Shown here in pieces: positions 11,059 through 21,174 of a stretch of 64,000 bases of DNA; positions within the stretch are counted from its first letter, which is position 1; each line of letters begins with the position of its first letter. The stretch covers positions 496,001 to 560,000 of the forward strand of contig NW_020289977.1 in the NCBI RefSeq assembly GCF_003144245.1. Direction: 5' to 3'. Made by a program: the position numbers and the translations under genes. Source of the DNA: Jaminaea rosea (Eukaryota > Basidiomycota > Exobasidiomycetes > Microstromatales). The notes beneath the pieces were generated by a model that worked only from the letters and a program-made list of their open reading frames with translations, ran no database searches and was not told the origin of the DNA.

Positions 11059-11708
11059 CGTCTTGTTAAGCTGGTGGTGTACTGCGCCGCAGAGATGAAC
11101 GAGGTGGCTGCAGGAGCAGAACGAAGTAGAAGAGGAGCAGAGCAGCGCGAGGAAGCGATCCAAGCAGCTTGCAAAGGTCGTGAGTGTCGTGTGAGGGTCC
11201 GTTGCCCTGCCTATGGCTTCATGTCAGATGTTTGAAGGAGAGTGAGGAGAATGCAGTTGTTATTCTTCACTTTCATTCCGAGACTCGATTCAGAGGCGCA
11301 CTTGCCGCTCGACTCTCCTTCCCGCCCGCCGTGCCTCAACCGTGTTGCTTGCTCCACGCGTGCGGCGGGCATGGCATGGCGAGAAAAGCCTGGCTGAGCA
11401 ATCGCGGCAAAGGCAATGTCGTGTGGGCTTGATGACATTGATTCCAAGAAGAGCACAGGTCGTAGAGTAGATACAAGAATGACGCGTGTATGTGAGATGA
11501 TTAAAATACAGCAGTGGTGAGAAGTAGAGCGATACATCGCAACTGGAAAGAGATGAGACGAGCGAGCGGGAAGTGAGAGACGTGGATGACTGACTGCTGA
11601 ATCCGTGAGACTTTTTGCTGTTCCTTCCAGAGGCTAGCGTTGGCGCACAGCCATCTCATGCAGTGGTGGTAGTAGTGCCGAACGACTCCTGGCAAACAAA
11701 CTCTTTCT
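11059..11708. other. Intergenic between two minus-strand genes
   Basis: 650 bases containing the promoter and leader of the transporter gene and the 3' flank of the small unknown gene. No motif-bearing frame or RNA gene was seen. Confidence 0.5.
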
Positions 11709-12275
11709 TCAGCTCAGCGACGCATTACGCTTGTGCCCAGCTCCGCTCCTTGCCCCGCCCGTTTCCTTCCTACTTCTGCTCCTCCCGAGCAAGAAATCCC
11801 AAGTTTTGGACCCGCTGCTGCCAGCATTAGCAGGCTCCTGCCTGTGATGAAGAGGAGCACCACCGCTACCGCCGGCTTTGGGCGACTTGCTCGACGGGGA
11901 GTCGCGGCCCTCCAGCCGTGCTTTCTCGATGTTGAGACGCTCCGACTCCCACATGAAGGCCGTGTGACGATGAAGCTGACGCGAGTACAGTACGGCAGCT
12001 TCGTGCGCTGTAGGAGGGACCGATGCATCGTGGTGCTGGCTGTCGGCCCAATATGATGAGGTCGGAGAGCCAGAGGAGCCCGAGCCCTGTGCTGACGACG
12101 GGGAGGAGGCAAGTGATGAGGAAGAGGAGGGGCTGCTCGAACTGAACGAAGACGACGTCGACGCGGCTACCGTTGAGTGATAGTGAGGGGGAGAAGTTGA
12201 CAGCTGGGAGAGCTGTGGGTGGACGAAGGGAGCTCCGCCTATAGGTACGGTGTAGTGTTGCTGAGCGCGCGACAT
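11709..12275 (-). CDS. Small Ser-rich hypothetical protein
   Basis: A single-exon frame of 188 residues starting MSRAQQHYTVPIGG. The first half is dominated by a Ser run (about residues 36-75). The second half is more complex, with HEAAVLYSRQLHRHTAFMWE and SERLNIEKARLEGRD, predicted helical and charged, then a basic tail KTWDFLLGRSRSRKETGG. No family was recognised. The frame is open upstream to 12572, but that extension looks like leader sequence. The non-repetitive central helix argues for a real gene, but support is limited to composition and the long open frame. Confidence 0.5.
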   Translation of the reverse strand: MSRAQQHYTVPIGGAPFVHPQLSQLSTSPPHYHSTVAASTSSSFSSSSPSSSSSLASSPSSAQGSGSSGSPTSSYWADSQHHDASVPPTAHEAAVLYSRQLHRHTAFMWESERLNIEKARLEGRDSPSSKSPKAGGSGGAPLHHRQEPANAGSSGSKTWDFLLGRSRSRKETGGARSGAGHKRNASLS

Positions 12276-13093
12276 CGTGAGCGAGAGACCACCGGATACA
12301 GGGATCACCGAGAGAGGAGTGAGAGGAAAGGAGAAATGTTCCGTAGGGAGCAGCGAAGACGGGAGCGGGACGCAATAGTACGACTTTAATGTAAGGTGAG
12401 GATGTGTTACAGACCCTGTCTCACTGCTGAGTAGTTTCATATTCCGCGGGCCGGTCTCCACACTGCTCGACTCGATGGACGGCATCGGCGATGCGATGCG
12501 ATAATCGGTGCAGCCTTGCCGCCCTAGCTCGCCGTCGTCGATGCCGGCCGTGCTACGTCTCGGACGCCTCACTCAGCTCAAGTCGCCGGCCACCACGCAC
12601 CTCGCAATGGAGAGAAATCTTCATGCCGTCTCGTCCCTTCGTTGTCACTCTCAGTGAGGCTGAGCGGCTCTTCCTGCCCGCACGACGATTGAAACCCCCT
12701 CCCCTTGTCTTGTTTCTTGGCCTTACGCTTTCTTACCCTGGTAGAGACGTCATTCGTTCGATCACTCGCGATCTTCCCCACACGACCGGCCTTGCGTACC
12801 TCGCTCCCTACTCTCATTGACTCTCGGCAGGCTCCCTCCGATACGCGTGAACATCGCCCGCTAAGACGGAGCTGCAAGACGTCACCGGCGGGAACTCAAT
12901 TCAATTCGAAACACGCACCCCACGTGGTGGGTTAGGGTGCGGCGTCTTGAAATGGAGATGTGGGACCGGTTGACGGACACGAGACGGGCGTAAGAAGAAG
13001 CCGGCTGAGCAAGCGCAGCTCAGTAGACATTATGACTTCTCATCTTTAAGCCACACCCTCAAGCTGCGAACCATATCTCGACCTTTGAGCATC
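12276..13093. other. Divergent intergenic region
   Basis: 818 bases between the divergent small unknown gene and the DsbA-like gene, so it probably holds two promoters. No conserved protein frame, repeat or RNA gene was recognised. Confidence 0.5.
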
Positions 13094-14052
13094 ATGGCCG
13101 CCTCAGCAGCAGCCCCAAGCCTGGTCCCACTGCGGATCAATGTCACCAGCGACACCAGTGAGTGGCCATTCATCCCCGACTCGCTTCCTTGACTCCCCCA
13201 TACATCCTGCTTACCATTGTCATCGCACTCCCTCGTCCATCAGTCTGTCCCTTCTGTTACCTCGGTCTTCGCAAGCTCCAGAAAGCCCTCTCCACCTCGC
13301 CCCACATCTCTCCCTCCCCTTCGTCCTCCTCCTCCTCCCCCTCACCTACTGCGTTCTTTCAGCCCCCCTCGATTCGCTTCCTCCCATACGAGCTCGACCC
13401 GACCCTGCCGTCCGATCATGCGGTGCCCAAGCGGGAGAGGTACATCGCCAAGTTCGGGGGCGATGCTGCACGCACATCGGCTATGGAATCGATGATGAAG
13501 GCCAACGGGGAGCGTGAAGGGATCAAGTTTGACTACGGGGGGAACATTCGCAATACGCTGCTCAGTCATAGGCTGATGGAGCGCGCTTTTGCCGGACCGA
13601 AGGGCCATAACGATAGTGAGGGAGCAGGGTGGGAGACGCAGCTTGCACTATTGGACAAGCTCTTTCCCCACTTCTTTGAGCATCGTGGTGACCCAGGAGA
13701 CCCGGCCGCCCTGGCTCGCATCGCCGTAGAGGCGAGTGTCTTTCCCTCTGAGGACGAGGCACTGAAATTCCTTACGGAGAGCGACGAGTATGGTCCTGAG
13801 GTGCAGGAGGGGATTCAGGACGCGAGGAGAAAGGGTATCACAGGCGTGCCGCATTTCGAGATCTTTGCTGGCGGTAGCAAGGAGGGGAAAGAGACGGTCG
13901 TCAAGGCTGAGATACCGGGTGCACAGGATGCTGATACCTTTGTCGCTGTGTTCAGGCAGCTGGCCGAGGCGTATCAGAGGGCAAATGGCGGGAGCAAGGG
14001 AGACGAGGTAGAAAAGGTAGCTCCTGGTACGTCGGCTGGCGCTAAGTGTTAG
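13094..14052 (+). CDS. DsbA/FrnE-family thioredoxin-fold oxidoreductase, 2 exons
   Basis: This is a thioredoxin-fold protein of the DSBA-like/2-hydroxychromene-2-carboxylate isomerase clan. Exons 13094-13157 and 13244-14052 give 290 residues. The splice joins RINVTSDT to ICPFCYLG, producing the CPFC active site (residues about 23-26) directly after the first beta strand, as in FrnE. LPYELDPTLPSD, then a helical insert ending in the second half of the fold, GITGVPHFEIFAG, contains the cis-Pro motif (VPHFEI) that packs against the active site. There is no signal peptide, so it is cytosolic. Fungal members are often annotated as thioredoxin-like or glutathione-dependent oxidoreductases; the substrate is unknown. 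Confidence 0.88.
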
Positions 14053-14122
14053 GCTCGAGTCAATGGTCATTGCATGCGTGCGGCGCTGCTATCTACTTTC
14101 TTTGCCCCGCTGGCCCGTATGA

Positions 14123-15912
14123 TTAGAGCTCATACGTGGCCCTGATCACTTGCACCTTGCCTTTGGCCCATCCCACAGGATCCTTACTCATCTCCTGCAC
14201 CAACGCCTTGCCCCCACCCCAAGCTTTGCCCACAAAAATGGTGAGCGGATCCACCTCGCTTGGATTGGTCCAATACCATGCAATGTACCAAGCAACCAAC
14301 CCTGCCAGCCCCATGACGACCGAGATGGCGATCATGATGATGATGAAAAACTTGAGCATCTCATCCCGATCAGCCTTGTCCTGCGCCGCGATCTGTGCCT
14401 CCGTCATAGTGGCCCTTCGCGGGTCCAATCGACCGCCCTTGCCGTCCGCAGCGAGCTGCTTGCGGCCTTCGCGAGTGCCAAAGAGGTCGACGCCACGCTT
14501 CTTGGCTTCGTCGATTGCGAGTGAATGGCGGGTGGCAGCGTAGCGTTCAAGAGCTGCCTTGCGCATGTCGGGTCCCGAGGCAGAGACGGTTCCCTTGGGG
14601 GGCTCGCCGCCGCCTGGGGTGATCCAGGAGGGATAGAAGTGCTCGCACCACGATTCGATGCGTCCCAGCTCCACTTGCCAGGCAATGTAATTGAAGTCGT
14701 CGATGGGGATCTTGGCGTGGATTTTGCGGGCCTGTGCGTACGAGAAGGAAAGGTCAGCTTTCGTGCTTGTTCACCACCACCGCCGTCCGCACGCACGTAT
14801 TCGTGGAAAAGGTAGGCGACATCCCTCGGGTTCGTCGCCTTGAGGATGAGCTGCACGGCCTGACTCTTCCTGATCTTTACATTGCGTCGCAGCACGTTGG
14901 GGTTGTTGACCATGAGCTCGATGGTGGCAATGGCCATAACCTGCGGAATGGCACAGAAGTTGAACACACTCTGCTCTCTCAACAAGGTCAGGTAGTCCAA
15001 AGCTCGTGTCGAGTGACGCATCGTGTTGAGCAACATCGAGGACAAGACTGCCATTCCCCTCTTTCCCGCCTCGCCCTGGGGCCTGAACTTCTTGCTCCCA
15101 GGCGCCGTCTCCACAATCCCCTTGGCCACATCTGGTTGGCTCGAGAATCCGTGAGCGGCCCAGCACTCCTTTGGCCAAAAGAAGCGCTCCTGCTCCGAAT
15201 CTTCGGCATAGTCGCGGATGATGTTGACCTTTTGAAGGAAGAGGCCCATGTGGTTGCTGAGCTGCAACTGATCGCCCAGCCAGGGACGCTCGATGCCTGA
15301 CTCGGCAAAGAGGCGGGACAGACCTTCACCGACGATACCAGCGACAAAGTGACAGTAAAGGTCCCAATCTTCAAAGCTGTTGACGCTCAGAGGAGACTTC
15401 GACGAGGCTTCGATGTAGGATGCCATGCCTGCGCCCATCTTGGCGGTGATATCGGCAATGACCGTCTTGTAGCCTGGAGAGAGGAGTTGGAATTCAGCAA
15501 TGACCTTGTCGAATTCGACGAGGAGTTGACGGTCCTTCTCGTCTGGTCCACTGCCATTGAATGTCCACCCTTGCTGATCGAGGCGCTTGTAGAAGTCGAC
15601 GAGGAGGGGCACCTTCTGAGCAGGAGGGATGGTCATGTCATCCTCGATGGTGTCCAGTGCGCGAAGAGCCAAGTAGAACAAGCAGATGACCCTGCTGAGC
15701 TCTCCCTTGAGCTCCTTGATGACGGCAGCGAATGATCGCGAAGTCAAGTCGAGGAATCCCCAGCAGTCCTTCATCGTCTGGCGATTCCAGCCGCTCTCTT
15801 CTGGATTCGACTTGATGTCGTTCAAGGGGTCGCGCCATACCTTGTAGCTGACGAGGGAGCGGACCTCGGTCGGGTGCGTCACGGCGAGGACGAGGATGTC
15901 AAGGGCACCCAT
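14123..15912 (-). CDS. ERG9: Squalene synthase (farnesyl-diphosphate farnesyltransferase), 2 exons
   Basis: The enzyme condenses two farnesyl diphosphates via presqualene diphosphate to squalene with NADPH at the ER, the first committed step to ergosterol. Exons 15912-14797 and 14731-14123 give 574 residues. The two Mg-binding Asp motifs are intact: DTIED at 87-91 and DYAED at 234-238. GWNRQTMKDCWGFLDLTSRS and FCAIPQVMAIATIELM are further signatures. A hydrophobic anchor lies near residues 510-540 (FFIIIMIAISVVMGLAGLVA). The protein is about 130 residues longer than yeast Erg9, the extra lying mostly between the catalytic domain and the anchor plus a 45-residue tail after it. Its start is 198 bases from the divergent pinin-like start. 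Confidence 0.96.
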
Positions 15913-16109
15913 AGCAGCTGTGCGCCTGGGTGAAATCAAATGGCGATGAGGAGAAGAGGAAAGCGGGCGGACCAGACAAGTCGGACGGTGCGCCAATGCA
16001 ATCCAACACGAGACGAGACGATGCCGCCCCGCGACTGGGCGAGAGAAAGTCGAAGCCTTTTCCGTCGAAGAGGCAGCAATCTTGCAATGCAATCCTTCGC
16101 ATCCATCAA

Positions 16110-17276
16110 ATGGCGACAAGAGACGGAGACATGGCACAGGCAGTCGAGGCGCAATCGGCATCTATCGACGATCAGCCGCAAGCGTCGTCATCACGGTCAC
16201 CGCCACCACCTCCGAACCCGCGCCCACGCCGCTCAGCAGAAGATGGCGCTCGCGGCAAGCGTCTCCTCGGCATGCTCAATGCCACTCTGGGTCAGGCAAA
16301 GCGTCAAGCAGAAGCTCATCGAACAGATGCCAAACGACGTGCAACCATCGACGCCCGCTCACAGGCCAGGCTGGACAAGGAACGAAGGGACATCGATGCC
16401 AAGCAGAGCTTGCAGCGCCAATGTCAGAAAGAGCTCGCCCTCGTCCACGAACTGCTAGAGGGAGAAGCAGCGCATCGCAGCCTACGCGCACAGAAGCGGC
16501 GCCTGGCCAGCTTTCTCGTCACATCTTCCCCAGGACTAGTAAGAGGAGGCGAACGGCAGCGACATGCTTCACGCTTCGGTCGCCACGTCGACGGTCCTTC
16601 CTCCTCCTCATCTTCTACGCCCCATCCAATGCATGATGTCGCCCCCTCTGTCCCTTCGAGCCTCCCTCCTCCGACGTCCCGATCAGATTACGAGCGTAAA
16701 CGCTGGCCCATATACTATCTACCACGCAAGTTAACAGCCCAGCAGGAGGACATGTTGGATGATCAGGAGGACAGGGTGGATGCAGAGATCGATGAGGCCG
16801 ATAGGCTTTGGCAGGAGCGCAAGGGCAGGATGGAAGACGAGTTGCAAAGTTTGAGGGAGAGGACGCAAGAGATGGCGTCAAGGTTGGAAGGGGAGGCAGA
16901 TGGAGGGGAGGAGAACCAGCAGGAGGAGGGGAGGAAGCTGCCACGAGTAGCGCCGATGAAGGGCGACGAGGAGCAAAGCCAACCATCGGGGCCAGTCGAA
17001 GGTGATATGGACGTCGACGATGGGCAACTTGGCAGCAATCATCACTCGGTAGCAGACGCAGCGCTAGTAGCATCAACAGCAAAAGCAGGCGCTTCACCAA
17101 CGCCAGATCCGACAGCATTAATAGGCCCCCCACAGGATGCAGCAGCAAGCAGCAAAGGCCAGGAAGACGACGACGCCAAAATGCAGACAGCCGTTGCCCA
17201 CGCCAAAGTTGGCGATGACAGACAGGATACGCAAGGTCCACCAGCCGACCCTGTCATCGATGCTTCCTCTGCATAG
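16110..17276 (+). CDS. Pinin/SDK/MemA-domain protein, probable splicing-associated factor
   Basis: A single-exon, 388-residue protein. The pinin/SDK/memA region starts near residue 52 with GKRLLGMLNATLGQAKR and continues as a long charged helix (ARLDKERRDIDAKQSL). After a disordered Ser/Pro stretch, WPIYYLPRKLTAQQEDMLDD matches the conserved 'PI-Y-PKEL' closing motif, followed by another coiled coil. The C-terminal 120 residues are acidic and low complexity. Animal pinin is a nuclear speckle and exon-junction-associated RNP protein, so a role in mRNA processing is the likely one (inference from family). An upstream in-frame ATG at 15930 would nearly abut the ERG9 start, so the ATG at 16110 is preferred. 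Confidence 0.82.
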   Translation: MATRDGDMAQAVEAQSASIDDQPQASSSRSPPPPPNPRPRRSAEDGARGKRLLGMLNATLGQAKRQAEAHRTDAKRRATIDARSQARLDKERRDIDAKQSLQRQCQKELALVHELLEGEAAHRSLRAQKRRLASFLVTSSPGLVRGGERQRHASRFGRHVDGPSSSSSSTPHPMHDVAPSVPSSLPPPTSRSDYERKRWPIYYLPRKLTAQQEDMLDDQEDRVDAEIDEADRLWQERKGRMEDELQSLRERTQEMASRLEGEADGGEENQQEEGRKLPRVAPMKGDEEQSQPSGPVEGDMDVDDGQLGSNHHSVADAALVASTAKAGASPTPDPTALIGPPQDAAASSKGQEDDDAKMQTAVAHAKVGDDRQDTQGPPADPVIDASSA

Positions 17277-17520
17277 ACTAAGCAAGCAGTAATCAGCCCG
17301 GGAGACGGGGCGACGCGATTTTTTCAATCGATGATGAGATTCTGATTAGACGAGAAGTAGAAAAAGAGATAGCGTGGCGCAAGAGGCATTGCTGAGAGTC
17401 AACAAGGAGCACTGAGACTCGGGAGAGAAGGAAATAAGAAGAAAGGAGGTGACACGTCGACGATTCTATGGTGACAATGGGAAGCTGAGAAGAGGAGCAT
17501 CACCTGATTCCGCCGTAAAC

Positions 17521-19795
17521 CTACGCGTTGGGCCTCGCCGCGCCATCCATCTCAGCGCCACCATCCGGCAAAGCCCACTTGACATGCCCATCCTGTGCAT
17601 CGGCATACTCACTCACCGCACCCGCGCTCTTCTTCTCTCGCACATGCCTCTCATCGTCGACTTGATCCTGACCGTCCGCTCCCTCGCTTGCTTCGCCTCC
17701 GTCCCTCTTTGCAAGGAAGGCCCTCAACTCTCGAACCTCGTCCTCCTTCGCCTTGACCTTCTCCATCCAAGCGCTGCGTTCCCTATCGAGCTGCTCGAGC
17801 AAGTCTAGCCGAATAGCAGACTCGAGGTCGCGACGCTCTGCGTCGAGATCGGCGTGACGAGTGCGCAGTGTTTTGATCGTGCTGAGGGAGGCGAGGACTC
17901 TTGCCGAGTCGGAGGCAGAGTCTGTGCTACTTGGACTTGTCGTTCCGCGATTGAGCGGGGGGTGAGGGTCGAGGACACTGCTGCCAGAGTGGGGAAATGC
18001 ATTGGGAGCACCGTCACGGGAATCGAGGGTGATGGAGGCGCGACGTTGTTGCTTGGCCTGCTGCTGTTGCTGCTGCTGCAGAGGGAGCGATCCTTGACGA
18101 GCAGGCGGGAAAGCAGGGTCTGCAGAGATGGGGCGAGGCTGAGCGAGTGTTGGCGTGAGTTGAGCGACGTCCTCTGGAGCGGTGACGTGAGAGTCATGAG
18201 AGGCTCGTGCGATTGCGGACTCGGCGTCATCCTGCTTTGGCGAGGACAGACGAGGGGGCGAGGGCTTGCGACGAATGGACTTCTCGCGCTGTGGTGTCGC
18301 CGTGGACGAGACGACATCAGCGCCGGCAATGGCTTGACCCAACGAGGGTGTGTGGGCTGTGGCGTGCGCGGGAGGAGGAGAGAGCTGGATTCGACCAGCA
18401 TTCGGGCGCGGCGTTGTGGTTCGCTGTGCATCCTCGCCGTGCGTGACCGCATTCTCCGCCTCGCCCAGGGGGATCGCATTGGGCAGCTGTGGCGTGTCAA
18501 AATGCTGCGAAAGCGGCAGACTGTCCTGCGGGGCCGGTGTGAAGCCGTGGCTTTCGTGCTTCGCGGGAATCGGCGATGCTGTATCGGGAAAAGCTTCGCC
18601 GTCGCTACCGCCGCTATTGTTGTTGCCAATGAGCTTCTTGAAGCGACCGCGTAGCGTAGCTTCCTTCCTGGGAACCTGCGGCATATCCTCCTCCTTGTCG
18701 CTCTCCTTGCTCTTGATGATTCTCCTGAGTCGGGACGCAAGTCCCTTCTTCCCTTCTTGCGTAGCAGCACTCTCAGCAGCGGCCTCCCTGCTTTGCCAGA
18801 CCTTGAAGGCGCTCGTCTTCGTGATCGGCCCATGAAGATCGCTGGGGGAGTCAGGTGGCAAATGCCCAGCGGCGCCGCCATCACTACTGCTGACAGTGTA
18901 GCGGCGAGCGAGGGACTTTGCTGCGGTCACAAAATTTGCGCTGGGTTTTGCTTGCTTGTCGTTGAGGGCCAGGTCCTGCTGAGGTGACACTTGGGTCGGA
19001 GCGACACCGTCCTTGGCAAAGTCAAAGTGGCTGGGCAGCGGCAGAAGAAAGGTGACCATTGTGTTGGATGAGCATCAGTGGTACAGTGAGGAGCCAAGGA
19101 GCGCCGAGATCATCCCAGTCGCTCGATCGCCGCTACTCACAAAGCCGCTGTAGGCGGGATTTGGCGTGGGTCAGGGAATCCCAATCCCTCCATGACATAC
19201 CACAGCGCAATCGTTACGGACTCGATGTCCTCCGCCGCCGGAAGATTGATACGGCCCAGATCGTGAGGGACTTTTGTTGCCTGTCGCACCGTGGGTGATT
19301 TCTCGTCATCGTGGCCGACCTCGGCTTCGTCATCCTCAGCAATAGTCCAGACGGGAAGCAAACCCGTGGACGCAGCATCAGCAGTCAGCGAGCGCATCCT
19401 TCCATTGAGCGCAAAGCGAATCCAGAGCTCTTTGCTGTTTGCCATGTCGGCTATGCTGGTACTGCTGGGCTCTTCGGCCACCTGCGGTAACGCTGGTTGA
19501 GCGACGCCCGTCACACCGGGGGTAAAGGTGCGGAAGAAGAGGATCAGTCCCGTAGCCGTGTTCGGGTGGACGGACCCTCGGCGTAGCAGATGGAGTGGAA
19601 CGCTGTCATCGCAAAGGCGTTGAAGAGCGGCGGGGGCTTTGCTGCTATCACCCGGTGAGGGCGACTCGGGGAGCGCCCGGCCGGAGATGACGTCGCAGAT
19701 TCGGGCTTGAAGGCCTGAGGTAACGCGAGGAAAGGGTCAGAGGGCAGACGTACTTGCTTGCGCAGGTGCATTGTCGACTTACCGCTGCCGATCAT
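17521..19795 (-). CDS. Unidentified large protein with C-terminal coiled coil, 3 exons
   Basis: Exons 19795-19783, 19714-19141 and 19030-17521 join in frame to 698 residues. The N-terminal 200 residues are well structured in composition, with IGSGLQARICDVISGRALPE, TGLILFFRTFTPG and SKELWIRFALNGRMRSL, then IESVTIALWYVMEGLGFPDP. The middle is Ser/Pro/Thr-rich and disordered and includes a basic patch LASRLRRIIKSKESDKEED and a Gln run near 18060. The C-terminus has a coiled coil (RHADLDAERRDLESAIRLDL) and an acidic tail. No family was recognised. The splice joining TAAF to HFDFAKDG is supported by frame and by GTGAGT/CCCAG sites. The first ATG could instead be at 19933, adding 46 residues. Confidence 0.65.
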
Positions 19796-20291
19796 GTCGA
19801 TGGCGGGGATGACTGTGAAGAAGATCGAGTGAGGTAACGATGTGAAGGAGGTCGAATGAGGGTCGAGTGAGGCAACGATATGAAAGAGCAAGGGTGCGAA
19901 CGAGCGAGGGCGACGAGCAGAGGCCGAGAACACTCATGACCCCTGGCACCTTTAAGCGCCCCTCTTCCCTCCGGTTCCCTTTCGGCTTGTATGCATCATC
20001 CCTCGTACCGTACCGCGCCCACCAGTAATGTCAAGCCGTATCTGTCGATCGTTCGGCGCGTGGTCAGTAAGATAGGAGGCATAGGGAGGGTTTGCGGCTC
20101 CTGTTCGGACCGCGTTTAGGGTCTTTGCGGAGCGAGATGAGGCTCTCTTCGGTCCGCGAGGCTCGAGCGTCACCTGTTGCTTTCGCGCTCACTAGGCTTT
20201 GCGGCGTTGGGGCGCAAATGAGCGCCGAAGTAGCGGAAAGGAATATCATTGAGTCGTGATGGCAGCATGAGCGTCGGAAGACACCCCTGAC
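19796..20291. other. Intergenic between the unknown coiled-coil gene and FKBP2
   Basis: About 500 bases: promoter and leader of the unknown minus-strand gene and the 3' flank of FKBP2. An in-frame upstream extension of the unknown gene reaches 19933. Nothing else is supported. Confidence 0.5.
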
Positions 20292-21174
20292 TCAGAGCTC
20301 CTGCCTGTTGGCTGCTGCTTTTGCGGCTGCTGCACGAGGGCCTTGGATCTCGAGGAGCTCGACTGCGATGGCGCGGAGTAAAGACGATGGTCAAGCGATC
20401 TGCTGGAGAATCAGACGTCATCCCGGAGATGAGTTACGGCAAGCGGCTGCTCACCATCGAAGACGAGAGTCGCACCGCCCGGGATCTTGCCTCCGGCACC
20501 ACGGTCGCCGTAGCCTAGCGCGCGCGAGGGGAATGTGAGCTGGAGCGACAAAAGGATTTTGAGGCGTATGCTCACCGTCTCCAGGAGGGATCTGTAGCTT
20601 CCGCTTTTCTCCCTCACACATGTCCAGCAGGCCCTTGTCCCAGCCTGAGAAGCGTGTACAAGTGGGATCGTCAGCCCAGTCTCCTTCTCGTTACCAGAGA
20701 CCACTCACCCTTGATGACCTGCCCGGTGCCGACTGAGAGGATCAAGGAAATGCGAGTGAGGGTCAGAGGCATTAAACAGGTTGAACGCAGTCTCGCCTGC
20801 TCTTTCAAGCTCACGAGTGAACTCCTGTGAGAGGGAAAGAAATTGATCAGCATACATTCGGGCTCGTCCCTCGCTGTCCGCTTGCTCGCCGACTCACAAA
20901 TGGGTCTCCACGGTCGAGGCTCGAGTCGAACTTTTCGCCCTCCCATAGCTTTCCGGTGTAATGCCTGCGAGATGATGCAGACGTGAGCTTCGCCCTTTTA
21001 TCCTTTCCGATGAAGGCACACGCACATTGCCAGCTTGTCGCCCCTCTGCGACTTAACGACACAGTCGGCTGGTTTGTGCTTGACGCCCACTTGCAACGTT
21101 GCTGGCGGATCACGAGCCACACTCATAGTGACGGCAAGCGAGGCAGCGATCAGCGATGTTGAGAGGAATTTCAT
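20292..21174 (-). CDS. FPR2: ER-lumenal FKBP-type peptidyl-prolyl isomerase (FKBP2/Fpr2), 7 exons
   Basis: This is a proline isomerase that assists folding in the secretory pathway. Seven exons in under 900 bases: 21174-21026, 20964-20898, 20824-20815, 20732-20709, 20644-20576, 20514-20455 and 20362-20292, giving 149 residues. Residues 1-20 ([20 protein letters not shown]) are a signal peptide. FKBP blocks are complete: [20 protein letters not shown], then [40 protein letters not shown], and VFDVELLEIQ. The protein ends in ANRQEL, whose last four residues resemble a KDEL/HDEL-type retrieval signal (human FKBP2 ends RTEL). Exon 3 is a 10-base microexon (EFT plus one base) and exon 4 is 24 bases. 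All junctions have GT-AG ends. Confidence 0.93.

Noticed and set aside
14123-17276. ERG9 and the pinin-like gene as a functional unit
   Set aside because: They share a short divergent promoter but act in unrelated processes; close spacing is common in compact fungal genomes.
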